A stretch of 64,000 nt of DNA from Anticarsia gemmatalis (GCF_050436995.1 NC_134764.1:7440001-7504000), one strand, 5' to 3'. Shown: positions 1 through 12,900, numbered from the stretch's first letter. A program made the numbers and translations. The notes: generated by a model not told the origin, from the sequence alone.

Positions 1-84
1 ATATCATCACGCTACGACCAATAGAAGCAGAGTATCAGGAAAAAATGTAACAAAACCAAAATGACCGTTGCGCGGGTCAGCTGG
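1..84 (+). mobile_element. 3' end of a short non-autonomous Helitron, truncated by the window start
   Basis: The stretch matches the 3' part of the short Helitron family seen in full at 32437-32690: the blocks ATATCATCACGCTACGACCA and GCGCGGGTCAGCT line up. Part of the hairpin-proximal segment is missing. It ends in CTGG followed by T, which still fits the Helitron CTRR terminus. Confidence 0.6.
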
Positions 85-990
85 TTTTGTTGATAAGTCC
101 AATTAAATAGCATTGTAATGCAATTGAAAAATGTATCTCGACGTACAATAACGTGTTTGATTCCAAATTTTGATGACTTTTTATTGACTTAGTACGATGT
201 GACATAACGGGTTTGAAGCTTGGTTGAAACAATACTTGCATTTACGGCTTGGATCAAGTTCATACATACTGTAATGCGAAAAGACTTTTTCCCCGACCTA
301 ATATTTTACGGCTGTAAATTGTCTACTTAGCTAGGTACAATAAAATTATTCTACCCCGTCAGTTATCTATACTATATCACGGCTGTAAAATTTCTCATTA
401 AATCTTGCTTGACATTTTGAAAGACCCGGCCAACACTATTTTTTGCTATAGTGGCTGAAATATCGATTATCTACTGTATAAACCCGGTATCATCCGCTAT
501 TTATTCAATAATTAACCGGAACCAAAAGTGGAACTTTGAATTCAAGTGAAGCCACACGGGTCAACTAAGTTCTCATACAAACGTGATGTTATGGTTTAAT
601 AACCTACATAACACTACCTTATCTAGTACTTATGACGTCACAATGACGTTCAACCCATTACCAACACGTAACTGATCCATATCGGTAGATAGGCAGCTAT
701 CTATCTACGCATTCGTCACGTATCCACGTACTAACCTTGGGTCTAATTAAAATAATTATGACTAGCCCTTTCGAAGATCAAATGTCAGCCTTCATTATAA
801 AACAAAAGAATATTATGTAATTTTTATTGCCTATATGATGAGTAATTATTATTTATGTGATTTTTAGCTTGTTGTAATTAAGTGCAATTTGTATGCGTTA
901 TTGATATTTGCCGGAGCCTTTTATTGAAAAGAATAAACAGGCGTGTTTTATGAAAGTTGGAGTTTTCTCATAATTATAATAAGTAAATTT

Positions 991-1090
991 AACCCATTAA
1001 TGTCCCACTGTTGGGCAAGGGTCTCCTTCTGGAAAGAGAGAGGCGTTAGTCATTGAGTCTACCACGCTGGCCAAGTGCGGGATGGTGACT
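991..1090 (+). repeat. Interspersed repeat of the 'cccactg-gggcaagggtctcc' family
   Basis: This is a roughly 100-bp repeat with the blocks TGTCCCACTGTTGGGCAAGG and CCACGCTGGCCAAGTGCGGG. Other copies, full or partial, are at 7838-7912 (-), 22925-22997 (+), 26657-26757 (+), 28077-28145 (-), 48736-48790 (+) and 57862-57922 (+). No terminal structure is visible, so the element class is unknown. Confidence 0.6.
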
Positions 1091-1282
1091 TAATAAATAT
1101 CATAAAGCTTTTTTGAGATTATAACGAGATTTTTGAACATTATTGATTATTACATCGTCTGATATTTTTTGTATTTGTGATGCACAACGTTTCAGTTACT
1201 TATATTACTATACAAAGGTAGCATGTGCCTCCTTCTGTATTTTCATGGGAAAATGTTATAATATTGTGTGTTGTCATTACAG

Positions 1283-4082
1283 ACAAGGTCCCACGATGCC
1301 TGGTCTCACACCTAATGGAAGGAGAGTCACGATTTGTCGAGGTAAGTAGTGCAAAGTACTACAATGACTGAATCCTAAATTACTTACTTACAATTAAGGC
1401 GGACTTTTAAAGACCTTTAGTGATGCGATCCACAAATAGTAGTTTTGGGTCTGCTTATTGTCCGTTGTTTGCGTGTTTGTAATAGTTCCCTCGGCACGAG
1501 AGCAAATTTTAGTGCGGGAAGAAGAAAATAAATCCCCTCTTATTTGGAGAGGAAATTTTAACCCTTTTAAGTAGGCAGTAATGGGCTAAATTTCGTTTTG
1601 ATTTACCGCTAAGTAAACGATAGTTCCTAAATACCTTATTCGTCGTCTAATGATGTGTAATAGTTCTAAAACATTAAGATCATAAACATCTTTATCACGA
1701 AACGAATAGCAAACAATATAGATAGGAATGAGATTGCATGTTATTGTATAATTATATCTAACCTTTACCTTGTAACAGTAACACTGACTTCAATAAATAT
1801 CATTTACACTTTCTAACAATACGAGAAGAATACAATCATTAAGATAAAAAACTACTGGTGCTCCTCGTAGATAGAAATGTTACTTTCTGCCTCTGTCAAA
1901 CACGACGTTTTGGGCTTTTCCCGAGCCGAGCCAAGTCCAATCGTTTCAAAAAATTTTGTTGTCTGCAGGAATAATAGCGTTTTCTGAATAACAGCACAAC
2001 CTTGATGCTTCACGTGTCCGATAGATCACAATAGGTCTCGATGTATTGTTATAATCAATCTTCAATCCATCGGCCGGCCTTCGATAGATCAATCCATTGA
2101 TATGGTAGATCATGTTCGATCAACGATTGAATGACGAGATCGTTTAGTTAAAACTGTCCCCCGATTATTATACTGTAGAACTTGGTCAAATTGTATCCAC
2201 CTCTTTCTTCATCTCTACGTATCACAAACGTGATTACAAAATAAAAATCTTTTGATATCAATTTGTGCAAAGAAAAATTATATGCATTTTTGTCTCTCAA
2301 TTCCAGGTCTAGACAAGAACTTAGACACGGATCAGTTGAACGACGCGTTCAAGATCACCATGATGGTCGGTGACGTCAGACTGCGGGAGGAGACCGAGGG
2401 CGTCGCCGGTGACATATACGTCCTAGACGCTTCTATTGTGGCGCCCAGCCATCTCGGAAGACTCTCGCCTTCAGCGTTGAAGAAATACTTTATTTGTGTC
2501 CAAGTAAGTAGTTTAGGGTATCTCTTGATAAAAGGTCAGGTGCGTCGCCGGCTGTCCTGTAGGTACGGCCAAGATGTATGGATGAAGAGTTTGTAATGAT
2601 CGTACCAAGTGACGTTCATTGGTCTCTGCCTACCCCTATGGGAAGTGGCGTGATATTATGTATGTAAGTAGCTTCAGATCCGTAATTACGGTACTTTAAG
2701 CATGCTTATTTCAAGCGAGGAAAAAGGACAACGCTATACGTAATGTATAGCGCTGTCTCCTTTATGTTATGCTAATTAAGAGTATCTAAGTAAATATTTC
2801 AAAGTAAAGTAAAAATGAAGCTTTTTTATTTACACCTTCAGCACCAACTGCTCGATAAAATGGAAAGTATAGGATTGTGTTTGGCGTAATATTTCATTGA
2901 ATATATAAAGCAAAAGGCTGCTCTAACAAATTTCGCAGGAGACATAATAATTGCTATATAGGGTCAGTAAATGTTAATTAAAACAGCTCACCAATTAATT
3001 ATATTATATTTTTTCAATTACAGGAGGCGTATCCAGTAAAACTAAAAGAAGTGCACGTAATAAATGCATCGCCACTCATTGATGCGCTGTACAATATTAT
3101 CAAGCCTTTCCTCAAGGAGAAGATGAGGAAAAGAGTAAGTTATAGATCTAAAACATTATTCACTTTGTTTTATTAATCAGAATAGAATGAATGAAAGAAT
3201 TTTCTAGTAGTTTGGTTAGGTTAATATTATAACCTTCGCAAATATAAATATTGCTACCTACTGAGCACGCAGTTATCAATGATCGAGCTTCTACGGTAAA
3301 AAAGCATACGACACGTCCCAGTCAGAGAATTTAACGCAAGACATATCATTTTGGTTCAGAATTTAAGATGATTGCATGTGTATCGAATATAGTTAATAAA
3401 TAAATGTAGGTATATACACTAATTAACTTGCGCTTCAATCTACTTCAGATAATGTTCCACAAAGACTACACCGCTCTTCACAAGTACGTGCCCAAGGAAC
3501 TGCTGCCTTGTGACTACGGCGGCACTGGACTACCTCTCGATGATATCAACAGTAAGTAAAGTTCTCCAGCAAACAATGTCTGAATATAGCCACCTACCGC
3601 TAAAAAGATTTAATATTTAGGGAAAGAACACCGTTGACGGAACGAATAGACTCCGATATTCTTACTTCACCATCTCCCGTATATTTTAGTGATAAGATAC
3701 AACTTCTTGCATCTATAAATAGTCTATATTTGACCGAATTGCTGCTCATCATATGATAGGTCTCACCAAATAAATCACACTTTAAATAGCGTACCGAAAT
3801 TTAAAAAAAATGGTTAACACTGGCAACATTTTAAAATTGACAATTCCAAACATTTTACACCTCTTAATAAAGTTGACTCCCATTGAAAATACTTACTTAA
3901 TAAACTTTATCTTTACATTTTCTTTTACAGAGGCCTGGTATGAAAAGCTGAAGGAATACAGAGGCTGGTTCAAAGAGCAAGAGTCCTTGAAGGCTAACGA
4001 GGCCCTCAGACCTGGCAAACCTACCAACTATGATGAACTCTTCGGCATCGACGGGTCTTTTAGACAACTCTCTATTGATTAG
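1283..4082 (+). CDS. CRAL-TRIO domain lipid-transfer protein, copy 1 (5' part outside the window)
   Basis: Five coding exons are visible: 1283-1341, 2307-2503, 3024-3134, 3449-3551 and 3931-4082 (TAG stop). All have AG/GT borders, mostly GTAAGT donors. They encode the CRAL-TRIO lipid-binding fold and C-terminus: the QGPTMPGLTPNGRRVTICRG strand, the GDIYVLDAS core, the EAYPVKLKEVHVINASP segment, the loop motif CDYGG (DYGG where EYGG is usual) and a tail ending GIDGSFRQLSID. Proteins of this family carry one hydrophobic ligand, such as tocopherol, a retinoid or a phosphoinositide, between membranes in the cytosol. The ligand here cannot be told. Exon lengths and phases equal those of the last five exons of 31462-34742, so about 106 N-terminal codons (CRAL-TRIO-N and start) should lie upstream. 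I saw no match to them in 1-1282. Confidence 0.9.
1415..1525 (+). repeat. SINE body fragment
   Basis: The sequence resembles the 3' body of the SINE at 29270-29466: GCGATCCACAAATA, a GGGTC block, TCCGTTGTTTG and GAGCAAATTTTAGTGCGGG. The tRNA-like head is missing. It lies in the first visible intron of CRAL-TRIO copy 1. Confidence 0.5.
2598..2668 (+). repeat. Short interspersed repeat ('gatcgtaccaagtggcgtt' type)
   Basis: It shares the blocks GATCGTACCA and TGGTCTCTGCCTACCCCTAT with 54436-54507. Both copies are intronic. The class is unknown and there is no coding potential. Confidence 0.5.
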
Positions 4083-4213
4083 TACTATGGGTGACTTAGC
4101 TCTAAATATTAGTGTTTAAGTAGGCTAATGATATTATAGTCCGACAACTTTGTAAAGGGCCTTGGCACGCGTGATTTATTTAGAATATAATGAATTATGC
4201 CGTGTTTGTTCAA

Positions 4214-4219
4214 AATAAA
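4214..4219 (+). terminator. Likely poly(A) signal of CRAL-TRIO copy 1
   Basis: This is the first AATAAA after the TAG stop, about 130 nt downstream. A second AATAAA lies at 4801-4806 and could mark a longer 3' UTR. Confidence 0.4.
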
Positions 4220-6742
4220 GTGGCGGTAAGAGACTGATAACCGTCGATCGCGTAAGTTAGTGCGCGATACGCGAACCTTGCATACAAGGCTCTCTACCAA
4301 GTTGTCGCACTATAGGCGCCAGTTTCACGGCTTCAGATAAATGTCAGTTAACCTACCTGTGGGATAGAGTTACAGCAAATGATCTTAATCTTATCCAGAA
4401 GTTGTGAAATTGGCTATAAAATATTCATAAATTGAGGGTGTAAATGGTAATCTGTAACAGTGTTGCAGGGCAAGTCTTTAATCTTGTATATTCAGTATCT
4501 ATCTCTTGTATTTTCGTAGTGTAAAGTTTTTTTCTTGAGATAATAGTCTGAGTAAAATATCTTCTATGTTTTGCAATATTTTTTATAATGTGTTTAGGTA
4601 ATACCTACAGATAAAAACCATCAGCTCATCATCAATTATTATCATCAGTATCATTTTTCATTAATGCTTGAGCCACTTTTCTCTGTTCTCCAATTCGCTT
4701 AAAAAAAATAATACAGAGCAACTCACGTATGTATGTTCTATGATAATTTAATAAGGCGCTTTCTATATTTAAGAACAATGGTGTATTGACTGTGATAAAC
4801 AATAAATACTTTTTTGATAAACTAACTTTAATTTTCTCCCTAGATAGATATAAATATAATACCTTATTAATGAATTTCTTGATTATTTTCTTGTAAAGAT
4901 AACCTTTAAATCAAAAAATTGCTATTTGTGCAAACTATGAACATAACATAATAATATAGTCAGACCCGACAACAGTTCGTAGACAACACAAGTCATTTTT
5001 ATCAGTGGGAATCAAATCCACGACCCCCATGCTTAAATGTAACTGTGTGGTGCCCACCAATATCGACTTAGCAACTAAGCAAAGAATCCCTAAACAAAAC
5101 ACTAAGGCCATTGAATTACGACGTATTGAGATGATGCTCGCCCATTGTTTGTTACCTGCGGTCTAACTTGACGCGGCTTCCTTATACGCCGTAGGTATAA
5201 AGGTGAGGTCATGTTGGGACATTCCTCGCTTGGCTACGCTTAGCTTCGATTTAGTTTCTAATCGTGGAATAGTATCTAAGCTACAGAGTTTATTTAGAGA
5301 TTCACAAAAACATCTACTACTTAAGTAGAAAGAGAAAATATTTAGCCAAACTTACTAAGACTGGGATGAGGTGAAAGCAATAAAGATAACGAACTACTGA
5401 ATCATAGTGTTAGCTCACTAATTAGTTTTAAATCTACACCATAGTACAACCTTCAGTCAAAATCATCAAAATCAAATCATTTATTCATTTAGGTCAAATA
5501 TTGACACTTATGATAGTCGTTACAATTACTAAATCTACCACTAGCTTTAGTCTTCATAGTTTCTACTTTACAGGTCAAATAAGACTTTTTGATACCCAGT
5601 TTTTGCCAGATCACTTTATTCGTAATAACACTGACAGTGTAACAAAAGTCTATCAAAAAGATAAAACTATTGCCCAAAATACCTTGCGAGATCTATCGGG
5701 GATTATTCATGGCAACAATATTGCTGATGTACTATTCATCTGAAAAAAAATACATCTTGCTCAACTACTAGTGACCATAATCTAAATCAAAACACATCAC
5801 ATCTCAGCTTCACGTTCACACATCGGTTGTCCATCAATCAGTGAGCACATGTACTCGAATACACAATGTTATCAGTTAGAAACGTGCCGAGCATTAGATA
5901 TTGTGATTAGTTCTTTGTAACGTGCCCGAATATTATCAAAGATTGAGTATCTTTGTCTTCGTGCAGTTTGAAAAGGTACTTCTTTGTAGAGTATTCTCCA
6001 GAACTACTAGACCGATTTTCTACTAAAAAATCGAGTCTATTAATATTAATATTTATATTAAATCATAGTATTGATCTGTCTAAAAACCTCTTTATAATAT
6101 ATTGTTATGTCATTGGTATTGCTTTAATAGAAGTGAGAATTTAATGCAATGGAACCTCGGGGAGGTATACTACCACATAAAAATAGGCGATTGTATAACT
6201 TATCAAAGTAATAATTATTAAATAATATTGTAATAAATAAAAAAAGAGATGTTTACAAAAAAATCTGCAAATAAACCTAATAAATAACGCAAATTTGCCC
6301 GTTTAACCTCTAAATTCGACCAAATAATAAAGTTCGACCGAACAATATTAAAATGATTTATGATATTATTGTAAGTATTTAATTTTAAGATAAATGAGAA
6401 AATAAATTAGACAAACTATGTGTAGTTCGGGTCCCGTTTATATTCCGTTTATATTATATTCTTGGGTAAATTCTACATAAAAGAGAATATAAGCCGATAT
6501 AAGTTGACTTTATACATTTTTACATATTCTGCTCACGGTCCTAAAATGTACCTACTTATGTATAATCTCCATAAGTAATCTCGTAGGGATAATGATCAAA
6601 CAAGTTAAATATAAACTATGAACGAGAGTACACGGGCAACAAACAGTGGCCGATTGAGACACAAAAAGTGTTTTTGAATACCTGTGATTCGTTTACTTTT
6701 TTCTTGTGATGTGATAGCCTTTAGATGATTGTGAGGATTTAA

Positions 6743-6979
6743 GGCTGGTTTTATAGCTACGCGTTTCAACAGCGCGGCTGAAGCGCGCGCGTTCGGATTT
6801 GTATGGGGGTAGTAGTTGCGTTTTATAGCCACGCGCTTGAGCAGCGCTGTTGAGCAAACGCGCGCTGTTCGCCGGTGCACCAAAACGCGCAGAGCTAAAC
6901 TCGTTTTACAGCGGCCCGCGCGCTGTTCAAACGCGCGCTGCTCAACGGCGCGTCTAACAGCGTAGCTATAAAACCAGCC
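6743..6979. mobile_element. GC-rich MITE with about 20-bp terminal inverted repeats
   Basis: The left end GGCTGGTTTTATAGCTACGC is mirrored exactly at the right end, 237 bp apart. The left flank is TTAA and the right flank TTAG, which suggests a TTAA duplication with one mutation, although a 2-bp TA duplication fits too. The interior is dominated by overlapping CGCGCG-containing inverted motifs and has no real ORF. It is likely a non-autonomous DNA transposon. Confidence 0.65.
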
Positions 6980-8231
6980 TTAGTGGCCAAGCTGATTCTT
7001 TCCGTTTTAGACAATATTCGTACTCCGTGACAGAGAGATAGCTTTATCACAGTCAAGTTGTAGAAGTCAGTTAAGTTACTACTACTACTAATCGTATGGT
7101 TGGTGGTCAACCTAGTGTCAAAGTTGATCAAACCGCCCGAAAGGCCTCTGACGTGGCTTAACGACTGTTATTTAATTGACAGTCAGTTAAGTATCAAACA
7201 AACATGAAATTTTATAAAGAAAATTAATTTAGACCGTACCAAACTAACAATAGGAAAACACACACAAGAGCTAATCGTACACTATATTGGCTTTGTTATC
7301 TCAAGGCTTTAAAAGTGTCCCGTCTGCAACAATTTTAGTTTTTTATTTATTTTTCAATACATAGAGTAGTGCCCTTTCAAGGTTGTGTTATAGAATCCTG
7401 TTCCATCTGGTCTAGTGTTGTAAATGTAAATACCCTGAACCTGCTTACATTATATTTCTATAATTGCAGTTTTTTTTTGCGGTGATTCTTAGCGCAATGA
7501 CTTTGAGGATCAGGATTACTTGAGAAAAAAAAAAAAATAGAAATTGTATTATATACTTGCACTTGACTTAAACAAATTGCTTTATGGTCAAAATGCGGTG
7601 TCGTTTCAGAAATTAAACATTGTGTAGGTAGAATTTTATGTTACTAAAATCTTAAAACTATTTTCATATAAAAATGTAAACGTTGGTTAATTAAGCAAAT
7701 AAGTGGACAACATTACGATCAGTCCAAAAAATATTTCTAACTCATTCAAATATTTTTTCAGAGTGAGAATCAAAGTCAAAAGCCCTGGACAACATGGTGA
7801 CGTCACATGATATTTAATTCTTTCATATATTTAGATCCTCAATCCGCACTTAGCCATCGTGGTGGACTCGAGGCCTAGCCCCTCCCTCATTACCATTGCC
7901 AAGCAGTGTGACATTAATTGGTTAATTTTATTACATACATTTAAATAACTACGAGTTTCGAGTCTAGCTTTTGCAAAAACACTGACAAGAAAGCCTTTCG
8001 AAAAAGCAAATAGCTCTCTAAAAGTGCCAGGAATTTTGTAGAATGCACTCAGAATATAAACAGACAGGTGTGAGATGAGGTGCCAATAACCTGACGAGAG
8101 TAAACGACCAGTCTCATGAATATTGCATTTACCCTTTAAGTTTATCTTTACACCTGACAAAAGTAAGGAATATTTAAATTTAAGTAAGTCTAGTAGACAT
8201 TGCTTTTTCTTACTGTTTGTAATTTTTTGTC

Positions 8232-8247
8232 AAAAAGTATTATGTTT
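8232..8247. repeat. Left target-site duplication of the I-like LINE
   Basis: AAAAAGTATTATGTTT occurs here and again, exactly, after the LINE's poly(A) tail at 13702-13717. The As may partly belong to the tail, so the unambiguous duplication is at least 11 bp (GTATTATGTTT). Confidence 0.85.
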
Positions 8248-8360
8248 CAGTGTCAATATACGTGTCGAAGCAACTAGTCGTGTGCATTAGCGCTAAACCG
8301 GTTTGCTATCAGTGCAGCTGCGTCGGCGCGGTCGTCGCCGACCGGCGATTGTTTACGTGT

Positions 8361-9905
8361 ATGATGAATGACCCAACTAATAATGCAGTAAATACAACTT
8401 ATTCATGCCGCAGTTCAAACCAAGGAGATTCAGATGACCTAACACAATTGGAGATGGAAACTATACAAACAGAAGACAATGATGTAGTTGGATACAAAAG
8501 GGGCAGAGAAGATGATTCATCTGGGAGTTGGACCGCCGTGTCGAGACATGAAAAGAGACTGGCGCGGAGTACTTCTAATGATAACCAGGAACGGCATTAT
8601 AGCCCAATAGATGATATTGAGATATGTGTCAATAGTAAACAAAAGTTTCCTAAACAGTTTTCGTTGGCAAAATTATTTAAGTCTAATAATATATCCGGTA
8701 TAACACGAGTTAAATATATAAATCCATTTAAAATAATAATACAATTTGATCGTGAATCATGTGCCCAAAAATTTATGACGTGCACTACTTTTATTGACAT
8801 GGGATGGAAGTGTTTAAAAACTATGGAAGTCGGGGTATCATACGGCGTTATCAAGGACATCGAACTAGAAATCACGATTGAGGAGTTCTTAGACAATGTG
8901 TCATGTAAATCAGAAATATTATCCGCTATAAGATTAAACCGTAAAAACAAAGAGGACAATACCGGGAATGAAAAATATATGAACGGATGGATCGCTAGTG
9001 AATCAATTCGTTTATGTTTTAAAGGCGCTTTGCTACCTTCATATGTGACTATATATGGTATGCGTATAAAAGTGGAGAAATACACTTTTCCCGTGACGCA
9101 ATGCTCCCGCTGTTGGAAATACGGCCATGCTATGAAAATGTGTCCCTACAAAAAGATTATATGTGTTAAATGTGGAGGCAATCATCAAAATTGTGAAACA
9201 ACCATATATAAATGTAGTAATTGCTCGAATAACCATATGGCTTTTGACAAAACTTGCCCCATATTTTTGAAAGAAAAGAAGATCCGAAAGTTAATGTGCG
9301 AATTTAACTGTACCTATAAAAAGGCTTTGTTATTATATGTACCACCATCACCATCACACAACGCTGAAAGTAATAATTACACATTGTCCAATCGTAATAA
9401 AACGCAACAAGTTCCAGTTTTGTCAGAAGAGGCGGAGTCTAATACCAGACAGCACACAGCTACAGTGTTGAACGAACCGAACGAGACTGTCGTAACAAAG
9501 GATGATTGCTACCGTATGGAGCCTAAAACTTCAACAAAAAACTTGCATCTCAACCAACAAGATTCAAAGAAAAGTTCATATGTAAAGAAATCTAAGAAAA
9601 AACATTCAAAAGCAGACGATATGGATTGGTATTCTGATAGTTCAGCATCTAGTACGTGTATAGAAGCAAGGTCGGAGGAGATTGAATCCCGAAAAAGGCG
9701 TAATAGTAAAACCAAAGAAAATGGAGGCGAAAACGTAACGTTTATGCGCTTATTGCGGAGATTAAAAGATATAGTATTGTCAGAAAAAACACTTGAAATT
9801 AAAATTATTGATAGTGTGAAAATTACAATAGAATGGTTAATATCTACTATGATGAACAATATGCCGGAAGGGTTTTCGTTTTATAATTTAATTCGCGGAC
9901 TATAA
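8361..9905 (+). CDS. LINE ORF1: Gag-like nucleic-acid-binding protein
   Basis: The ORF has 514 codons from the first in-frame ATG at 8361; the frame is open from the element's 5' end but has no earlier ATG. The N-terminus is polar. The middle part (residues about 90-240) resembles the RNA-binding region of I/Jockey-type ORF1. It is followed by three cysteine-rich knuckles at about residues 248-303: CSRCWKYGHAMKMC (CX2CX4HX4C), CVKCGGNHQNC and CSNCSNNHMAFDKTC. The C-terminus is lysine- and serine-rich with a KKSKKKH basic run. ORF1 proteins coat the element RNA and form the ribonucleoprotein used in target-primed reverse transcription. The end overlaps the ORF2 open frame by 14 nt. Confidence 0.85.
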   Translation: MMNDPTNNAVNTTYSCRSSNQGDSDDLTQLEMETIQTEDNDVVGYKRGREDDSSGSWTAVSRHEKRLARSTSNDNQERHYSPIDDIEICVNSKQKFPKQFSLAKLFKSNNISGITRVKYINPFKIIIQFDRESCAQKFMTCTTFIDMGWKCLKTMEVGVSYGVIKDIELEITIEEFLDNVSCKSEILSAIRLNRKNKEDNTGNEKYMNGWIASESIRLCFKGALLPSYVTIYGMRIKVEKYTFPVTQCSRCWKYGHAMKMCPYKKIICVKCGGNHQNCETTIYKCSNCSNNHMAFDKTCPIFLKEKKIRKLMCEFNCTYKKALLLYVPPSPSHNAESNNYTLSNRNKTQQVPVLSEEAESNTRQHTATVLNEPNETVVTKDDCYRMEPKTSTKNLHLNQQDSKKSSYVKKSKKKHSKADDMDWYSDSSASSTCIEARSEEIESRKRRNSKTKENGGENVTFMRLLRRLKDIVLSEKTLEIKIIDSVKITIEWLISTMMNNMPEGFSFYNLIRGL

Positions 9906-12900
9906 CAACACTAATTTACACTTAAATATTTTACAGTGGAATGCACAGAGTGTTAGACCTAAGTCGTTACTATTAGAGCAAGTATTAACTCAAGATAAAA
10001 TGCATATTGCGGTTCTAAGTGAGACGTGGTTAGACCCTGATAGTAGTTTTAGTATGAGTGGTTACAACATTTTCAGAGAGGACCGAGATGACAGCTATGG
10101 GGGTATAGCTATATTGACACACAACTCAATAAAAGCACAGGTATGTAGAAGACACAATTCTTATTCTGGCATACAGATACTACATGTCAAAATATTTAAC
10201 TGTGCAAATATTGAGAACATTATATCCATCTATTGCCCTTCAAATGTGCGTACGCTACAGACAGACTGGGGTGATATTTTTAGTATAGCGCAACATAAAA
10301 CTTTATTGCTCGGAGACTTTAATGCCCACCACAGTAACTGGTCCTATAAAACAGATCTCAGGGGGTCCCAATTATTTGACAGTTCAGTAGATCATAACTT
10401 TGTAACGCTAAATGATGGTAGCTTTACTCGTATAAAACTGGTTAATGGAGTCCTCCAACAATCAGCGCCGGATATTTCTTTTGTATCGACTGACTTAGCT
10501 TTAGATTACACATGGAAGGTGACTAATGAATCTCTCGGCAGTGATCATTTAATTATTAAACTGTCTACAAACTTAACTACGAGTCACCAAGTTACCCGAA
10601 AGAGAAACTTTAAAAAAAGTAATTGGGCAGAATATTCATCCATGATAGAAACATACCTATCTAGCTGTATAGTACCGGAGGACCCACAATTATTCTATGA
10701 TTTTTTTGAAAATACGCTACAAACGGCCGCTGAAGCTCATATTCCGTACACCGTTATTCCTCAATCTATAAATAACAAATTTAAATCGAAACCTTATTGG
10801 TCTCCAAGTCTGTCGAAGTGTGTGGCAGAACGGCGTTTAGCTCTAAAAAGATTTAGGCGCAACCCGACACCAGAAAATCACGACGTATTGAAAGATAAAA
10901 TTAGGGAATCCCAAAAATTAATTCGTCAAGCTAAATGTCAATCGTGGCAACAATTTTGTTCTTCTGTCGACGAAATTACTTGTGCTAGTACTATGTGGCG
11001 TTACATGAGGTGGGTAAAAGGCTATAAAGTAAATAGGGCAGTAATAGTTCCAGAAAGAGCTAAAAAGTTACTGAAAGACTTGACACCTGATTTCGTCTCC
11101 CCTCCCGAGCCGATTATACAATACAGCAATACTGGCATGGAAGTAGAGATCACAATCGATGAATTAGAAAACAGCATCAAATCCAAAGACACAGCTCCGG
11201 GATGTGATGAGATATCATACTCGATGATTAAACATCTCCCAACAATAGGTAAAATAATGTTGGTTAAGTTGTACAATACATTCTTTAATCTGAGCTTCGT
11301 ACCCCGTCAGTGGAGGTATATTCGAGTGATCCCTATTCCCAAGCCAGGAATCGATCCTGAACTTGTATCGTCTTTACGACCTATATCCCTAATATCTTGC
11401 CTGTGTAAAATATTCCATCTTATTTTAAGTAAAAGGCTCGATTGGCACTTGGAAAGCAATAACTGTTTTTCAGACAGAATGGTCGGATTTCGTAAATCTC
11501 GATCTTGTTTAGATAACCTTAGTACTATTGTTTCTAAAATTCAGTTAGGATTTGCTAAAAACTATACAACAGTGGGATGTTTTATTGATATCAATAATGC
11601 GTACAATAATGTTGATGTACGTACTCTTTTAGATATTTTAGATAATTTAAAAGTAGGCCAAAAAATCTGTCGTTACCTTTGGAGTTTCCTGAAGGAACGA
11701 TATTTAAAAATAATAGTTGATAATTGGGAATATTCTAGGTCTACGGGAATAGGTCTGGCTCAGGGAGACCCGTTGTCTCCGTTACTTTTTAATGTCGCCA
11801 CACATAAAATTTGCAAAACTATAATATTATACGCCGAGATATCGCAATATGCAGATGATTTCGTAATGTTCATATCAGGTCCAAATATCAATACTATCAG
11901 GGTACAACTGCAATGTGCATTAAATGAGTTTAATGAATTAGTGAGAGATTTAGGGTTGGAAATCTCGCCAACTAAATCTAAAGTTTGTATATTCAAGAAG
12001 GGAAAGTATAATAATCCGATTGTTCTTGAAGTTAATGATTGTGCGTTACCAGTTGTATACAATGTTAAATATTTGGGGCTGTGGCTGGATCAGTCGCTTA
12101 GATGGAAGAAGCATATTGAAGAGACCAGCAAAAAAGTATTAAAATTTATAATTATCCTTAAAGTATTGTCAGGACCGGGGTGGGGTGTTCATCAAAAACA
12201 TCTACGTCGTTTGTATATTTCACTTATACGTAGTAGGTTAGATTATGGATCATTTTTATATGACTGTAGTTACAAATGTAATATTTCAAAATTAGATCGC
12301 ATTCAAAACCAAGCTTTAAGAATAATTGGTGGGTTCATCAGAAGCACTCCTATTCACGTGATGGAGAGTGAGTTAGGTGTACCTCCTTTGCATATACGTC
12401 GATCATTTCTTGCTGGTAAGTTTTGTCTAAAATGTCTATCTTTTAAGGAGAATGAAACAATTCGTGTACTAAATAGTATGTCTTGTTACACTCGATACTG
12501 GAGAGTTAAGAAAAAACCGTTATTAATTATAGTATATGAATCTCTTAAAATGCTTTCTATACATGCAGTCAATATACTTGACATGTATTCCTTAAGTACT
12601 TGGATGAGTAGATATAATTTGCACTCTTCTATTAAACACACTGTCAATGAGCTAGATAAATCAAAACGTAATTATAACATTGATCATATCCAACAATTAT
12701 GTACAAAATATTTAAACGATCACTATTCGGAATATTATAAAATTTATACAGATGGATCTAAGAACGGCAATCAGAGCGGTGCGGCTTTTTTTGATTCGCA
12801 ATCCGAAACATCTGTCAAGTTCAAGATTGAGTCAGATATTTCAATTATGCACATAGAATTAATAGCAATAGCAGAAGCCATCTCCTATATTGATTCTATA

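Larger units (their letters stand above)
4083..8231. other. Intergenic DNA downstream of CRAL-TRIO copy 1
   Basis: No gene is supported here. The stretch holds the copy 1 poly(A) signal, the GC-rich inverted-repeat element at 6743-6979 and a reverse copy of the gggcaagggtctcc repeat at 7838-7912. It also holds a likely 3' LINE fragment on the - strand near 5460-5680, judged only from a TTTATTCATTTAGG-type tail that I recognise as common in lepidopteran LINE ends. The rest is AT-rich and without open structure. Confidence 0.5.

Noticed and set aside
1..1282. Missing first two exons of CRAL-TRIO copy 1
   Set aside because: I looked for a match to the LRG-SLEKCKRKLD exon and the start exon and saw none, so they should lie upstream of the window.
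7831..8160. 109-codon open frame on the - strand
   Set aside because: Its end lies in the interspersed gggcaagggtctcc repeat and it shows no family signature.
8250..8360. Extended ORF1 start at 8250
   Set aside because: That start is GTG within the element's first bases. The first in-frame ATG is 8361, which leaves a normal short 5' UTR.
8597..9085. 162-codon open frame on the - strand
   Set aside because: It is antisense to LINE ORF1 and has no domain signature of its own.
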